A DNA stretch of 33,147 nt, taken from contig JAUYPJ010000002.1 of assembly GCA_030697665.1 (NCBI GenBank), positions 1-33,147 on the forward strand, given 5' to 3'. The notes beneath the pieces are model-generated. The model did not search any database. It had not been told where the DNA came from and saw only the letters and a program-made list of their open reading frames with translations. Shown here piece by piece: positions 7,699 to 16,984 of the stretch. The stretch is from Candidatus Omnitrophota bacterium. Lineage in GTDB: Bacteria; Omnitrophota; Gorgyraeia; Aquiviventales; Aquiviventaceae. Position 1 is the first letter of the stretch, and each line of letters opens with the position of its first letter. The translations under genes were made by a program, and so were the position numbers.

Positions 7699-8145
7699 AT
7701 GGGCCACTCCCCATCCTACAAGCGAAGCCGGTATCTCGTGGACCGCGGCTACCAACTGCGGTTCGTGGCGCGGATCTTCCTGGTCGTCCTGACGGTAGGA
7801 ATCCTCAGCGCCCTCCTCGCCACCTCCCTGGTCTGGGTGATGCTGTATCGGCCTGAGCCGGACTCGCGTGCGCTGCTCATCCCCTCCCTCATCGCCATCG
7901 CCACCATGCTGTTCCTTGAGCTCTTGCTGACCGTCCCGATCGTGTTCTTCTTGGGCGTTCAGCAGAGCCGTCGCATCGTCGGACCGATGGACCGCCTCCT
8001 GCGCACGCTTGAGGCGATCGGCCAGGGTGATTTTTCGCGACGGCTCAGCGTGCGGTACGGCGACACCCTGGAGGCGTTGGCGAAGGCCATCAACAAGATG
8101 GCAGAACGCCTGCAGCAGCCTCCAGGAAGCAGGCCTCGATCATGA
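7699..8145 (+). CDS. Two-helix membrane protein with a HAMP domain and no output domain
   Basis: A 148-residue protein: a cytoplasmic basic start (SYKRSRYLVDRGYQLRFVAR), TM1 (IFLVVLTVGILSALLATSLV), a very short external loop, TM2 (LIPSLIAIATMLFLELLL...), then a HAMP domain (RRIVGPMDRLLRTLEAIG, GDFSRRL, then GDTLEALAKAINKMAERL). Nothing follows the HAMP, so it would have to signal through a partner. The ATG at 7675 has GGAG 5 nt before it and would add 8 residues, but the promoter at 7676-7684 would exclude it; the family usually begins near the KRxxYLVDxxYQLRF segment. It is divergent from queC. Confidence 0.75.
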   Translation: MGHSPSYKRSRYLVDRGYQLRFVARIFLVVLTVGILSALLATSLVWVMLYRPEPDSRALLIPSLIAIATMLFLELLLTVPIVFFLGVQQSRRIVGPMDRLLRTLEAIGQGDFSRRLSVRYGDTLEALAKAINKMAERLQQPPGSRPRS

Positions 8146-8234
8146 GCCTCCCACTCACGTTCCCAAAGCATCCCTGCTCCACCGTCACCCACTTCCCCTG
8201 TCCCTCTCGACACCTCGCCTGAGCGCGACGGCCC

Positions 8235-8963
8235 ATGCACAACCGGGTTGTGCTCATCACGGGCGGCGTTCAGCGGGTGGGCTACACGATCGCCAAGACG
8301 CTTGCCGCCCGCGGGGCCAAGCTCGTGCTCTCCTACCGCACCTCCGCACGCCAGGCCGTCGAGGCGATCTCCGCTCTCGAACGCATGGGGGCCGATGTCA
8401 TCACCGTGCGGGCGGATCTGACCAGACACGCTGAGGTCGCCCGCCTCATCCACCAGACGCGCCGACGGTTCGGTCGGCTGGACGTCCTCGTCAACAGCGC
8501 AGCGATCTTCATCCGGACGCCGTTCGCGCACCTCACTGCGGCCCAGTGGGACCAGATGCTCGACACCAATCTCAAAGGTCCCTTCCTCTGCGCCCTCTAC
8601 GCCAGCCGGCTGATGTCCCAGCACGGCGGAGGCAAGATCATCAACGTGGCGGACTGGGCCGGGGTGCGGCCCTACCGGGACTATCTGCCCTACTGCGTCT
8701 CCAAAGCCGGCGTCATCGGATTGACCAAAGCGCTGGCGAAGGAGCTGGCGCCCCGCATCCAGGTGAACGCGGTGGCCCCTGGCCCGGTGCTGCCGCCGGA
8801 GGACATGTCAGCGGCTACGCGACGACGGATTGCCCGGCGGGTCCCATTGAAACGGTGGGGCAGTCCGCAGGATGTCGCCAACACGGTGCGCTTCCTCATC
8901 GAAGGCACGGATTTCATGACAGGATCCGTCGTCTTCGTGGACGGCGGCCAACTGATCGCCTGA
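8235..8963 (+). CDS. Short-chain dehydrogenase, pteridine reductase (PTR1/FolM)-like
   Basis: A 242-residue SDR. LITGGVQRVGYTIAKTLAAR is an NADPH loop with the Arg after TGxx(x) typical of PTR1/FolM. VLVNSAAIF is the NNAG-type motif. The catalytic segment is NVADWAG ... YLPYCVSKAG: YxxxK is present, while Asp replaces the usual catalytic Ser, exactly the change seen in pteridine reductases. The C-terminus FMTGSVVFVDGGQLIA is standard. Function would be reduction of dihydropterins to tetrahydropterins. A PTPS-family enzyme and folB follow, which supports a pterin role; a generic 3-oxoacyl-ACP reductase is less likely. Confidence 0.8.
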   Translation: MHNRVVLITGGVQRVGYTIAKTLAARGAKLVLSYRTSARQAVEAISALERMGADVITVRADLTRHAEVARLIHQTRRRFGRLDVLVNSAAIFIRTPFAHLTAAQWDQMLDTNLKGPFLCALYASRLMSQHGGGKIINVADWAGVRPYRDYLPYCVSKAGVIGLTKALAKELAPRIQVNAVAPGPVLPPEDMSAATRRRIARRVPLKRWGSPQDVANTVRFLIEGTDFMTGSVVFVDGGQLIA

Positions 8964-8973
8964 AGAGCGATGG

Positions 8974-9060
8974 GCGACAAGTTACAAGGGACACGCGACA
9001 CGTCGAATTCACCCTCGTGGGTTTCTCACCACCTGTCACCTGTCACCTGTCACCTGTCAC
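8974..9060. repeat. Heptamer-word inverted repeat upstream of the PTPS/queD gene
   Basis: Left arm GCGACAA, GTTACAA, GGGACAC, GCGACAC (8974-9001). Right arm CACCTGT four times (9030-9057), whose complement is the word GTGACAG. The right arm ends about 10 nt before the queD start. The word matches the element at 10104-10189. Confidence 0.8.
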
Positions 9061-9070
9061 ACGGGTTGCG

Positions 9071-9472
9071 ATGTACAGCGTGACAAAGGTGATCCATTTC
9101 TGCTATGGGCATCGCCTGCTCAACTACCAGGGGAAGTGCCGGTACCTGCACGGCCACAATGGGAAAGTGGAGATCGATCTGGCGGCGCCGACGCTGGACC
9201 GGCGGGGGATGGTGCGCGACTTCAACGAGATCAAGCGGTCGATCCAGGGATGGATCGACGCCCACCTCGATCACAAGATGATCCTCTGCAAAGATGACCC
9301 GGTATTGCCGATGCTGCGAAAGCTCAAGGAACCCCTCTACGTCCTGGAGGCCAACCCGACGGCGGAGGGGCTTGCAAAGCTGATTTACGACGAGACCAAG
9401 CGGCGTGGCTTTCCGGTCACCTCGATCCGCCTCTGGGAAACCGACCACTCCTTCGCCACCTACCAGCCATGA
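9071..9472 (+). CDS. queD: 6-pyruvoyl-tetrahydropterin synthase / QueD family protein
   Basis: A 133-residue T-fold enzyme acting on dihydroneopterin triphosphate. Zinc ligands are H14, H27 and H29 (FCYGHRL ... KCRYLHGHNG), and catalytic Cys23 is in KCRYLHGH as in QueD and PTPS-I rather than the Glu of PTPS-III. MVRDFNEIK and the C-terminal RLWETDHSFATY complete the family pattern. Product would be 6-carboxy-tetrahydropterin (queuosine, with queC nearby) or 6-pyruvoyl-tetrahydropterin (with the adjacent pteridine reductase-like SDR). The sequence cannot decide between them. No Shine-Dalgarno is seen; the heptamer repeat lies immediately upstream. Confidence 0.88.
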   Translation: MYSVTKVIHFCYGHRLLNYQGKCRYLHGHNGKVEIDLAAPTLDRRGMVRDFNEIKRSIQGWIDAHLDHKMILCKDDPVLPMLRKLKEPLYVLEANPTAEGLAKLIYDETKRRGFPVTSIRLWETDHSFATYQP

Positions 9473-9509
9473 GGGCTCACTCAGTTTTGAGTTGATGCGA
9501 ATGGTTTCT

Positions 9510-9537
9510 ACGGACTATCGACTATGGACTACGGACT
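9510..9537. repeat. Single-arm heptamer repeat
   Basis: ACGGACT, ATCGACT, ATGGACT, ACGGACT: four phased 7-nt words after queD. Unlike the other elements I see no complementary second arm; a perfect palindrome (9538-9587) starts immediately after it. Confidence 0.7.
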
Positions 9538-9587
9538 GCTTCGTCAAGATTGCCAGGCGAAACTGCTCAGGACAATCTTGACGAAGC
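9538..9587. repeat. Perfect 15-bp inverted repeat between the convergent queD and folB genes
   Basis: GCTTCGTCAAGATTG (9538-9552) and its exact complement CAATCTTGACGAAGC (9573-9587) with a 20-nt loop. It lies between convergent genes and could act as a two-way terminator, although neither side ends in a T-run. Its right arm is inside the last codons of folB. Confidence 0.7.
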
Positions 9588-9965
9588 GCTAGGCCTGCCG
9601 GCCACACGCCGCCGGCCCCTGAACCGCGTCACCTCAACCGCCGCATAGTCCACGCCGGGCAGCGCGCGCTTCTTGAGGCGGACCGTCACGGTCGATGTCT
9701 GGAACTCCTTGAGGATCAGCGCGGCCACCTCCTCGGCCATCGTCTCCAGCAGGCCAAAGGGCTTCTGCCGGACATGCTGCGTGACGATCGTCACGAGCCT
9801 GGCGTAGTCGACCGTGGCGGAGAGCTCATCACTCGCAGCCGCCTTCGCCGCATCAATCGCCATCGTCAGGTCCATCCACACCGTCTGTGGCTTGGCCCGC
9901 TCCCAGTCGAAGACGCCGACGCGGCACTCGACCGCCAACTCGTGGATGTGCAGCGTATCCGACAT
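9567..9965 (-). CDS. folB: Dihydroneopterin aldolase FolB
   Basis: A 132-residue T-fold enzyme that cleaves dihydroneopterin to 6-hydroxymethyl-dihydropterin in folate synthesis. DTLHIHELAVECRVGVFDWE is the family N-terminus, ATVDYARLV carries the conserved Tyr region, LLETMAEEVA holds the catalytic Glu, and VTVRLKKRALPGVDYAAVEV includes the catalytic Lys. The ATG at 9965 matches the family start. The last 10 or so residues (RPSASSRLS) are encoded by the palindrome at 9573-9587 and look like a read-through tail. The small lipoprotein gene ends 2 nt upstream. Confidence 0.92.
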   Translation of the reverse strand: MSDTLHIHELAVECRVGVFDWERAKPQTVWMDLTMAIDAAKAAASDELSATVDYARLVTIVTQHVRQKPFGLLETMAEEVAALILKEFQTSTVTVRLKKRALPGVDYAAVEVTRFRGRRRVAGRPSASSRLS

Positions 9966-9967
9966 CT

Positions 9968-10078
9968 TCACCCACGCCTCTCCTCGACTGAGCACCGCGG
10001 CGCCGGCGCAAGCGGCTGCGGATCGGCAAAGAGGGTGCGCCGCTCGCATCCGACAACCGCCAGGAGGCTCAGCCCCAT
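9968..10078 (-). CDS. Possible very small lipoprotein upstream of folB
   Basis: From the ATG at 10078: MGLSLLAVVGCERRTLFADP, continuing to a 36-residue end with Pro-rich and basic stretches. LAVVGC resembles a lipobox, but there is no basic n-region unless the start lies further up, where the sequence is only translated repeat. Two nt separate its stop from the folB start. It could be a real micro-lipoprotein, the remnant of one, or chance. Confidence 0.35.
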   Translation of the reverse strand: MGLSLLAVVGCERRTLFADPQPLAPAPRCSVEERRG

Positions 10079-10079
10079 C

Positions 10080-10210
10080 AGCAGGGTGCTGAAAAAAGTG
10101 GCGCGACAGGCAACAAGCGACAGGTGACAGGCGAACAGACGCCCATGGTGCGCTGGTGTTCCCTGTCGCGTGTCACCTGTCACGTGTCACCCAGGAGTAT
10201 TTCCGCAACC
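10080..10210. repeat. Heptamer-word inverted repeat with MITE-like ends between acs and folB
   Basis: Left arm CGACAGG, CAACAAG, CGACAGG, TGACAGG, CGAACAG (10104-10138); right arm CCTGTCG, CGTGTCA, CCTGTCA, CGTGTCA (10162-10189). The outer left end AGCAGGGTGCTGAAAA resembles the ends of the element at 28517-28665, and the outer right end read in complement (GGTTGCGGAAATACTCC) resembles that element's left end. ACCCAGGAGT lies at 10189-10198. Confidence 0.65.
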
Positions 10211-10232
10211 AAGGTCTTTTTGATGGCTGCTC

Positions 10233-12002
<1,770 letters not shown>

Positions 12003-12023
12003 GAGCGACCTCCCTCTTTCAGC

Positions 12024-13295
12024 TTACTCGGCAAAGACGTACCGGCGTTGCGGCTGCGCGGGTTCAGGGGCGTTGAGGCGCACCAGCCCCCAGAGGCTCA
12101 CGATCAGCAGGAGGGCGCTCAGCAGCGTCCCCGTGGGGAACGGGTAGAGCACCCACAGCCCCGCCGCGACGATGGTGATGAGCGATAGCGGGAGCAGGAA
12201 TTTCCACGCCAACCCCATGAGCTGATCCACGCGAAGGCGAGGGAAGGTCCCCCGAAGCCAGACGAGGACGAAGATGAGCGCGTAGGTCTTCCCGAAGAAC
12301 CACCCCCACGACGGGATGGGCTCGGCGCGACAGACCCAGGCGGCGCCCAGCAGCGCCACCGCCCCGATGATCCGACACGGAAACGGCAGGCGCGCAGCCG
12401 TCCCGACCAGGAGGGCGAGGAGGAGCGCGAGCGTCCAGAAGGGCAGGGCGGGTCCGTGCCAGCCGCCCAGAAACAGGGTGACCGTAAACGCGCAGATGGC
12501 GAATGATTCCAGAAACTCCGCCATGTACCACAGCGCAAACTTCATCCCGCTGTATTCCGTGTGGAACCCGCCGACCAGCTCAGACTCCGCCTCGGGCATG
12601 TCGAACGGGGTGCGGTTGACCTCGGCGATGCCGCTGAGGAAGAAGATGAGACAGCCGACCGCCCCCCACGGTGTCCATACGAACCACCGCTGCGCCTGCG
12701 CCTCCACGATCGCCACGGTGGAGAGGGTGCCGGTCACCATGATGATCGCCACAACCGACAACACCCCCGGCACCTCGTAGGAGATCACCTGGGCCACCGA
12801 TCGCATGGCCCCCAGCATCGAGAACTTGCTGCGGGAGGCCCACCCGCCCATGAAGATCGCATACGAGCTGATGGAGGAGATTGCAAAGAAGTAGAGCAGC
12901 CCGACGTTGAGATCCGCCGCCACCATGTGACGCCCGAAGGGAAGGACGGCGAACAGGAGGATCGCCGGCACCACCGCCACGACCGGGGCGGCCAGATGGA
13001 GCAGGCGATCCGCCCCGCGCGGCACGAGATCCTCCTTGATCAGCATCTTCAGGCCGTCGGCCAGCGGCTGCAGGAGCCCATAGACCCCCACGCGCGTCGG
13101 GCCGAAGCGGTTCTGCATCCGGGCGATGAGCTTGCGCTCGAGCCACGTCAGGTACATCATGATCAGCGGGGCGATGGCGGCAATCGCGCCGACCACCACC
13201 AGGATGGACACCCAGGGCAACGCCCAAGGCGGCAGGAATCGGGCGGCGAGGTCGAGCAGGAACGCCTTGGCGTTGACGAACACCTGGTCCAGCAT
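12024..13295 (-). CDS. nuoH: NADH-quinone oxidoreductase subunit H (NuoH)
   Basis: A 423-residue membrane subunit at the quinone channel of complex I. ERKLIARMQNRFGPTRVGVY, LQPLADGLKMLIKED, EVPGVLSVVAI, NRTPFDMPEAESELVGGFHTEYSGMKF (split here by my reading) and FVLVWLRGTFPRLRVDQLM are hallmark loops. About nine hydrophobic helices are visible. It is longer than usual because of an extra C-terminal hydrophobic helix and charged tail ending RRYVFAE. The ATG at 13295 is chosen over a GTG 3 nt upstream; the heptamer repeat at 13297 touches it. It follows nuoI rather than preceding it, the reverse of the common order. Confidence 0.93.
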   Translation of the reverse strand: MLDQVFVNAKAFLLDLAARFLPPWALPWVSILVVVGAIAAIAPLIMMYLTWLERKLIARMQNRFGPTRVGVYGLLQPLADGLKMLIKEDLVPRGADRLLHLAAPVVAVVPAILLFAVLPFGRHMVAADLNVGLLYFFAISSISSYAIFMGGWASRSKFSMLGAMRSVAQVISYEVPGVLSVVAIIMVTGTLSTVAIVEAQAQRWFVWTPWGAVGCLIFFLSGIAEVNRTPFDMPEAESELVGGFHTEYSGMKFALWYMAEFLESFAICAFTVTLFLGGWHGPALPFWTLALLLALLVGTAARLPFPCRIIGAVALLGAAWVCRAEPIPSWGWFFGKTYALIFVLVWLRGTFPRLRVDQLMGLAWKFLLPLSLITIVAAGLWVLYPFPTGTLLSALLLIVSLWGLVRLNAPEPAQPQRRYVFAE

Positions 13296-13296
13296 C

Positions 13297-13412
13297 ACCG
13301 TCCACCGTCAACCGTCGACAGTCCACAGTTTGAGCAAAGAAGAAACGCGGAAGGCCTCGACACGACGTTCAGGCGTGTGGTGTCATGATTGTGGACGGTG
13401 GACTGTGGACGA
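13297..13412. repeat. Heptamer-word inverted repeat between nuoI and nuoH
   Basis: Left arm ACCGTCC, ACCGTCA, ACCGTCG, ACAGTCC, ACAGTTT (13297-13331); right arm TGTGGAC, GGTGGAC, TGTGGAC (13390-13410). The arms are complementary in 7-nt register. About 58 nt lie between them. The left arm abuts the nuoH start codon. Confidence 0.8.
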
Positions 13413-13426
13413 GACATGCAAGGGAT

Positions 13427-14032
13427 CTACGGTGTTGGGCGTTGTCCCTCGGTCGGCTTTGACGGTGCGGCCTTCGCCGCCTTGGCCGACAGCCGCTGGT
13501 CCACAACCGCGGCCTCGGTCGGCTTGATCGATTGGAAGTAGTCCGCCGACTTGAGGAGCTTCTGCTTGTCGAAGATCATGTGCTCGAAACGCTCCGACGC
13601 GGACAGCTCGTACTGGTTGTCCATCTCAATCGCATCGAAGGGACAGACGTCCACGCAGATGCGACAGGACATGCAGATCGACATGTCGATGTCGAACTGC
13701 TTGGGCAGCGTGCGCCCGTGCGCCTTGACCGGACGGCCCTGCGCATCCTTCTCCATAACGATGTGGATGCACTGCGGGGGGCACTCCTGCTCGCAGATCT
13801 TGCACGCCACGCAGCGGAGGTTCTCCGGCGTGCCGTCGTAGACGAGAAAAGGGAAATAGCGGAACCGCTCATGGTGCTGCTGCTTCACATCGGGGTACTG
13901 AACCGTCACCAGCCCATCGCTCGGCGGAAAGCGGAGGACGCGCAGCAGCGCGCGGCCCCAGGGGTACGTTCCCAGGAACGTCTTGAGCGTCACCCCCATC
14001 CCTTTGAGGACGCCAGTTCCAATTAGCGCCAT
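13427..14032 (-). CDS. nuoI: NADH-quinone oxidoreductase subunit I (NuoI)
   Basis: A 201-residue ferredoxin-like subunit carrying two [4Fe-4S] clusters toward the quinone site. CVACKICEQECPPQCI and CMSCRICVDVCPFDAI are the two cluster motifs; the first part HERFRYFPFLVYDG matches the family. The C-terminal 30 residues (Ala/Lys/Pro-rich) are not conserved. It sits between nuoD and nuoH with heptamer repeats in both gaps. Confidence 0.95.
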   Translation of the reverse strand: MALIGTGVLKGMGVTLKTFLGTYPWGRALLRVLRFPPSDGLVTVQYPDVKQQHHERFRYFPFLVYDGTPENLRCVACKICEQECPPQCIHIVMEKDAQGRPVKAHGRTLPKQFDIDMSICMSCRICVDVCPFDAIEMDNQYELSASERFEHMIFDKQKLLKSADYFQSIKPTEAAVVDQRLSAKAAKAAPSKPTEGQRPTP

Positions 14033-14046
14033 GACCTTACTCCCAC

Positions 14047-14123
14047 GAATTTCGGATTGCGGATTTTGGATTGCGGATTGGCAGACCGTTCAATTCGCAA
14101 TCCACAATTCGAAATCCACAATG
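14047..14123. repeat. Heptamer-word inverted repeat between nuoD and nuoI
   Basis: Left arm GGATTGC, GGATTTT, GGATTGC, GGATTGG (14054-14081); right arm CAATTCG, CAATCCA, CAATTCG, AAATCCA (14091-14118). The loop is only about 9 nt, so this is one of the clearest hairpins in the window. It fills the gap between the nuoD stop and the nuoI start. Confidence 0.85.
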
Positions 14124-14127
14124 TGTT

Positions 14128-15255
14128 CTACCGGTCCACTTCGCACAGCACGATATCAATCGATCCCAGGATGATGATCGCATCGGCCACCTTGTGGCCG
14201 AGGCACAGCTCTTCCAAGACGGTGAGATTGATGAAGCTGGGGGCGCGGATGTGATAGCGGTAGGGCTGCGGCGAGCCGTCGCTGACCAGGTAGAATCCCA
14301 GCTCCCCCTTCGGGGCTTCGATTCTCCCGTAGGCCTCGCCCTTCGGGGGACGGAACGTGCGGGGGGCCTTGCCGATCGCCTGCCCCTTGGGACTGATGCC
14401 GGGGCCGGCCGCGGGGATCTCCTGCAGCGCCTGCTCGAGCATCTTCACGCTCTCGCGCATCTCCAGAATCCGGACGTAGTAGCGATCGTAGACATCCCCC
14501 ACGGTGCCGAGTGGCACGCGGAAGGCGAAGCGCGGATAGATCGAGTAGCCGTCCACCTTGCGCAGATCGTAGTCCACGCCTGAGGCGCGCAGCATGGGGC
14601 CCGTCACGCTGGCGTTGATCCCCAATGCCTTCGGCAGGATCCCCACCTGTTGGGTCCGCTGACGGACGATCTCGTTCTTCGTCAGCAGCGTTTCGAACTC
14701 ATCGAGGAACCGAGGGTACGCGCGGACGACCTCGCGGGCGCGATCCAGCCAGCCCTGCGGCACATCCTCCCTGACCCCGCCCGGCCGCACGTAGTTGCAC
14801 ATCATCCGGGATCCGGAGGCCGCCTCGAACAGATCCAGGATCTTCTCGCGCTCGCGGAAGGCGTACAGCAGGGGGGTCCCGAACGCCCCCATGTCGTTCA
14901 GTAGAAACCCGGTCACGGCGGTGTGGTTGACCAGGCGGGTCAGCTCCGCCATGATGACCCGGAGGTACTCCCCCCGCTCCGACACCTGGATGCCCGCCAG
15001 CTTCTCGATGGCGAGCGATAAGCCGAAGTTGTTCGTCATGGCGCAGAAGTAATCCAGCCGATCCGTGTAGGGAAAGCAGCCGATGTAGGTCAGGCCCTCG
15101 CCGATCTTCTCATGGTTACGGTGCATGTAGCCCATGACCGGCTTCAGCTTCACCACCGTCTCCCCATCCAGCGTGGCGATCATTCGGAACACGCCGTGGG
15201 TCGAGGGATGCTGCGGCCCGAGGTTGACTTCAAGCGTGTTGGTTTCGATGGCTAT
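14128..15255 (-). CDS. nuoD: NADH-quinone oxidoreductase subunit D (NuoD), apparent ATA start
   Basis: A subunit of about 375 residues that forms the quinone site with Nuo[79 protein letters not shown] and the C-terminal [12 protein letters not shown] are family hallmarks. Conserved sequence begins about 12 codons after the nuoC stop, but no ATG, GTG or TTG is available in frame nearby. The best-placed codon is ATA at 15255, overlapping the nuoC stop (ATAG) with GGAGGA 6 nt before it. ATC at 15249 is the alternative. Confidence 0.9.
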   Translation of the reverse strand: MAIETNTLEVNLGPQHPSTHGVFRMIATLDGETVVKLKPVMGYMHRNHEKIGEGLTYIGCFPYTDRLDYFCAMTNNFGLSLAIEKLAGIQVSERGEYLRVIMAELTRLVNHTAVTGFLLNDMGAFGTPLLYAFREREKILDLFEAASGSRMMCNYVRPGGVREDVPQGWLDRAREVVRAYPRFLDEFETLLTKNEIVRQRTQQVGILPKALGINASVTGPMLRASGVDYDLRKVDGYSIYPRFAFRVPLGTVGDVYDRYYVRILEMRESVKMLEQALQEIPAAGPGISPKGQAIGKAPRTFRPPKGEAYGRIEAPKGELGFYLVSDGSPQPYRYHIRAPSFINLTVLEELCLGHKVADAIIILGSIDIVLCEVDR

Positions 15256-15827
15256 CGACGTTCCTCCAGCAGATCTTGGTCTTCGACCACGTAGTCCTTG
15301 CGCAGCGGGTGGCCGTCGAAGCCTTCCCACATCAGGATCCGACGCAGATCGGGATGCCCCTCGAAGGTCACCCCGAAGAGATCGTAGACCTCCCGCTCCT
15401 GAAATTCGGCCCCGCGCCAGATCGGGGTGACCGAGGGGACCACGGGATGGGATCGCGGCACCCGAACCTTCAACGCGACCGGACCATGCTTCTTCGCCAT
15501 CGAATAGAGGTGGTAGACCACCTCGATGCGGCCCGCCCCCGCGGCTTCGTTCTGCCCCGTGAAATGCGAAGCATTTCCGGGACTGAGTCCCCGAAATCGC
15601 TCCGCGATTTCTGGGGGCGAAGCAGAACTTGCGGGGGTCGGCGGGTAGTCTACGGCGGTGAGATTCGCCAGGTAGTCGAGATGAAAGCGCTCGTGCTCCT
15701 TGAGGCAGCGGCACACCGCCGGCAGCTCATGCGCCGCCACCAGGAGGAGATCGCCCTCCAGCGTCAGCGAGACGCCAGGAAGCAGTTGTTCCACCGTCTG
15801 CTTCAGCTCGTTCGGCGCGGGCAACAT
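15252..15827 (-). CDS. nuoC: NADH-quinone oxidoreductase subunit C (NuoC) with a palindrome-encoded insert
   Basis: A 191-residue peripheral subunit. LTAVDY, then [50 protein letters not shown] and the C-terminal [13 protein letters not shown] are diagnostic. Between LTAVDY and IEVVYHL, where most NuoC proteins have a few residues, there are about 35 extra residues (including [14 protein letters not shown]) encoded by the 80-bp palindromic element at 15549-15628; the frame is kept. The start is the ATG at 15827 ([10 protein letters not shown]), 16 nt after the nuoB stop. The longer upstream reading has no homology. Confidence 0.93.
   Translation of the reverse strand: MLPAPNELKQTVEQLLPGVSLTLEGDLLLVAAHELPAVCRCLKEHERFHLDYLANLTAVDYPPTPASSASPPEIAERFRGLSPGNASHFTGQNEAAGAGRIEVVYHLYSMAKKHGPVALKVRVPRSHPVVPSVTPIWRGAEFQEREVYDLFGVTFEGHPDLRRILMWEGFDGHPLRKDYVVEDQDLLEERR
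15549..15628. repeat. Cloverleaf-like palindromic element inside nuoC
   Basis: Outer stem GTTCTGC (15549-15555) with GCAGAAC (15622-15628), extended by CCCC/GGGG. Inside are three hairpins: GAAATGC-GAA-GCATTTC (15561-15577), GGGAC-TGA-GTCCC (15579-15591) and GAAATCGC-TCC-GCGATTTC (15593-15611). Every part is paired, which is not expected of coding sequence; the architecture equals that of 32758-32869. Confidence 0.8.
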
Positions 15828-15843
15828 CGCAGGCGCAACAGCG

Positions 15844-16482
15844 TCACGGCGTCGCAGGGGCGGCAGAGGGCCCCGTCGTCGAGGAGCCGAAGGGATGCGC
15901 GGGCGGATGCCAGACATCCGGATTGTAAGGAGGCTGCAAGCCGGAGGGGCCGAACGCAGGCACCGGGTACTCTCCCTGCTTCTGGTCGATGGCTTGCGCA
16001 AACGACTGACCCTTGATGCGCTCCTGCAGCTTCATCAGTCCCTCGAGCAGCGCCTGGGGCGTCGGGGGGCAGCCGGGGATGTAGACGTCCACCGGGATAA
16101 ACCGGTCGATCCCCTTGAGGACATTGTAGCCTTTGTGGAAGGGTCCGCCCGACGTCGCGCACGCCCCCATCGAGATGACGTACTTGGGCTCCCCCATCTG
16201 GTTATACAGCCGCACGACCTGCGGCGCCATCTTCTTGGTCACGGTGCCCGCCACGATCATCAGGTCGGCCTGCCGTGGGGAGGCCCTGAAGATCTCCGAG
16301 CCGAAGCGGGCGATGTCGTAGCGGGAGGCGGCGGTCGCGATCATCTCGATCGCACAGCAGGCCAGGCCAAACTGCAGCGGCCAGATGGAATTGCTCCGCC
16401 CCCAGTTGAGGAGCTGGTCCCATGTCGTCACGTACACGCCCTGCTTCTGGAGCTCGCTCTGTAATCCCTGATCCATCGTCAT
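15844..16482 (-). CDS. nuoB: NADH-quinone oxidoreductase subunit B (NuoB)
   Basis: A subunit of about 212 residues holding the terminal cluster N2. [19 protein letters not shown] gives the tandem Cys, [12 protein letters not shown] the third and [16 protein letters not shown] the fourth ligand. The start is the ATG at 16482, or 16476 two codons later; further upstream the frame only translates the octamer repeat. The C-terminal 35 residues are Pro-rich and unconserved. Confidence 0.95.
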   Translation of the reverse strand: MTMDQGLQSELQKQGVYVTTWDQLLNWGRSNSIWPLQFGLACCAIEMIATAASRYDIARFGSEIFRASPRQADLMIVAGTVTKKMAPQVVRLYNQMGEPKYVISMGACATSGGPFHKGYNVLKGIDRFIPVDVYIPGCPPTPQALLEGLMKLQERIKGQSFAQAIDQKQGEYPVPAFGPSGLQPPYNPDVWHPPAHPFGSSTTGPSAAPATP

Positions 16483-16492
16483 CGCAACTCTG

Positions 16493-16570
16493 GTGACTGC
16501 GTCACTGCGTGACTGAGTGACTGCGTACTTGGTGAACCCAGTCACCCAGTAACCCGGTCACCCAGTCACC
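16493..16570. repeat. Octamer-word inverted repeat between nuoA and nuoB
   Basis: Left arm GTGACTGC, GTCACTGC, GTGACTGA, GTGACTGC (16493-16524); right arm CCAGTCAC, CCAGTAAC, CCGGTCAC, CCAGTCAC (16538-16569). Period is 8 nt here, not 7. The arms are complementary with a loop of about 13 nt and fill the intercistronic gap. Confidence 0.85.
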
Positions 16571-16578
16571 ATCCGTAT

Positions 16579-16947
16579 TCATTCCCACTCCAAGACACCC
16601 TTCCTCCACGCATAGGCCAACGCGACCGCCAGAATCGCAAGGAACAGCACCATCTCCACCAGCGCCACCGGCCCGAGTCCACGCCACACCAGCGCCCAGG
16701 GATAGAGAAAGATGACCTCGACGTCGAAGATCACGAACAGCAGCGCATAGATGTAGTACGGCGCCCGAAACTGCACCCACGGCTCCCCGGTGGACTCCAA
16801 GCCGCATTCGTAGGGAGCCCCTTTCGAGAGCCCAGGCTTCTTCGGGGCGATCCACTTCGCCAGGATCAGCGGCGCCACGCCGAGGAACACGGCGACGACG
16901 GTGAGCGCTCCGATGAAGAGGTACTGGTGTGAGTAGATCGGGTCCAT
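16579..16947 (-). CDS. nuoA: NADH-quinone oxidoreductase subunit A (NuoA)
   Basis: A 122-residue three-helix subunit. KKPGLSKGAPYECGLESTGE and VQFRAPYYIYALLFVIFDVE are the family signature, with LYPWALVWRGLG next and the C-terminal AYAWRKGVLEWE. The ATG at 16947 (MDPIYSHQYL) is preferred over one 24 nt upstream because a TATAAT box ends 7 nt before it, which predicts a leaderless transcript. It is the first complex I gene and follows pgi. Confidence 0.94.
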   Translation of the reverse strand: MDPIYSHQYLFIGALTVVAVFLGVAPLILAKWIAPKKPGLSKGAPYECGLESTGEPWVQFRAPYYIYALLFVIFDVEVIFLYPWALVWRGLGPVALVEMVLFLAILAVALAYAWRKGVLEWE

Positions 16948-16953
16948 ACGCCT

Positions 16954-16984
16954 ATTATACCGCCTCCTCAATGGCGTGCTGCAA
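16954..16984 (-). promoter_or_regulatory. Promoter of nuoA, predicted leaderless
   Basis: A perfect TATAAT on the minus strand (16959-16954) overlapping the pgi stop codon, with TTGCAG (16984-16979) 19 nt upstream as a weak -35. The -10 ends 7 nt before the nuoA ATG, so RNA would start at or within a base of the start codon. Confidence 0.5.

Noticed and set aside
8974..9060. CRISPR-like array
   Set aside because: The CACCTGT units are contiguous 7-mers without spacers and part of a two-armed inverted repeat.
9971..10049. Longer N-terminus for FolB starting at 10049
   Set aside because: The family starts at MSDTLHIHEL; the extra 28 residues overlap the preceding small gene and are not conserved.
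14128..15714. NuoD reading extended to an ATG at 15714
   Set aside because: The extra 150 residues overlap nuoC in another frame and are Arg/Ala-rich with no NuoD homology, so a non-canonical start near 15255 is more likely.
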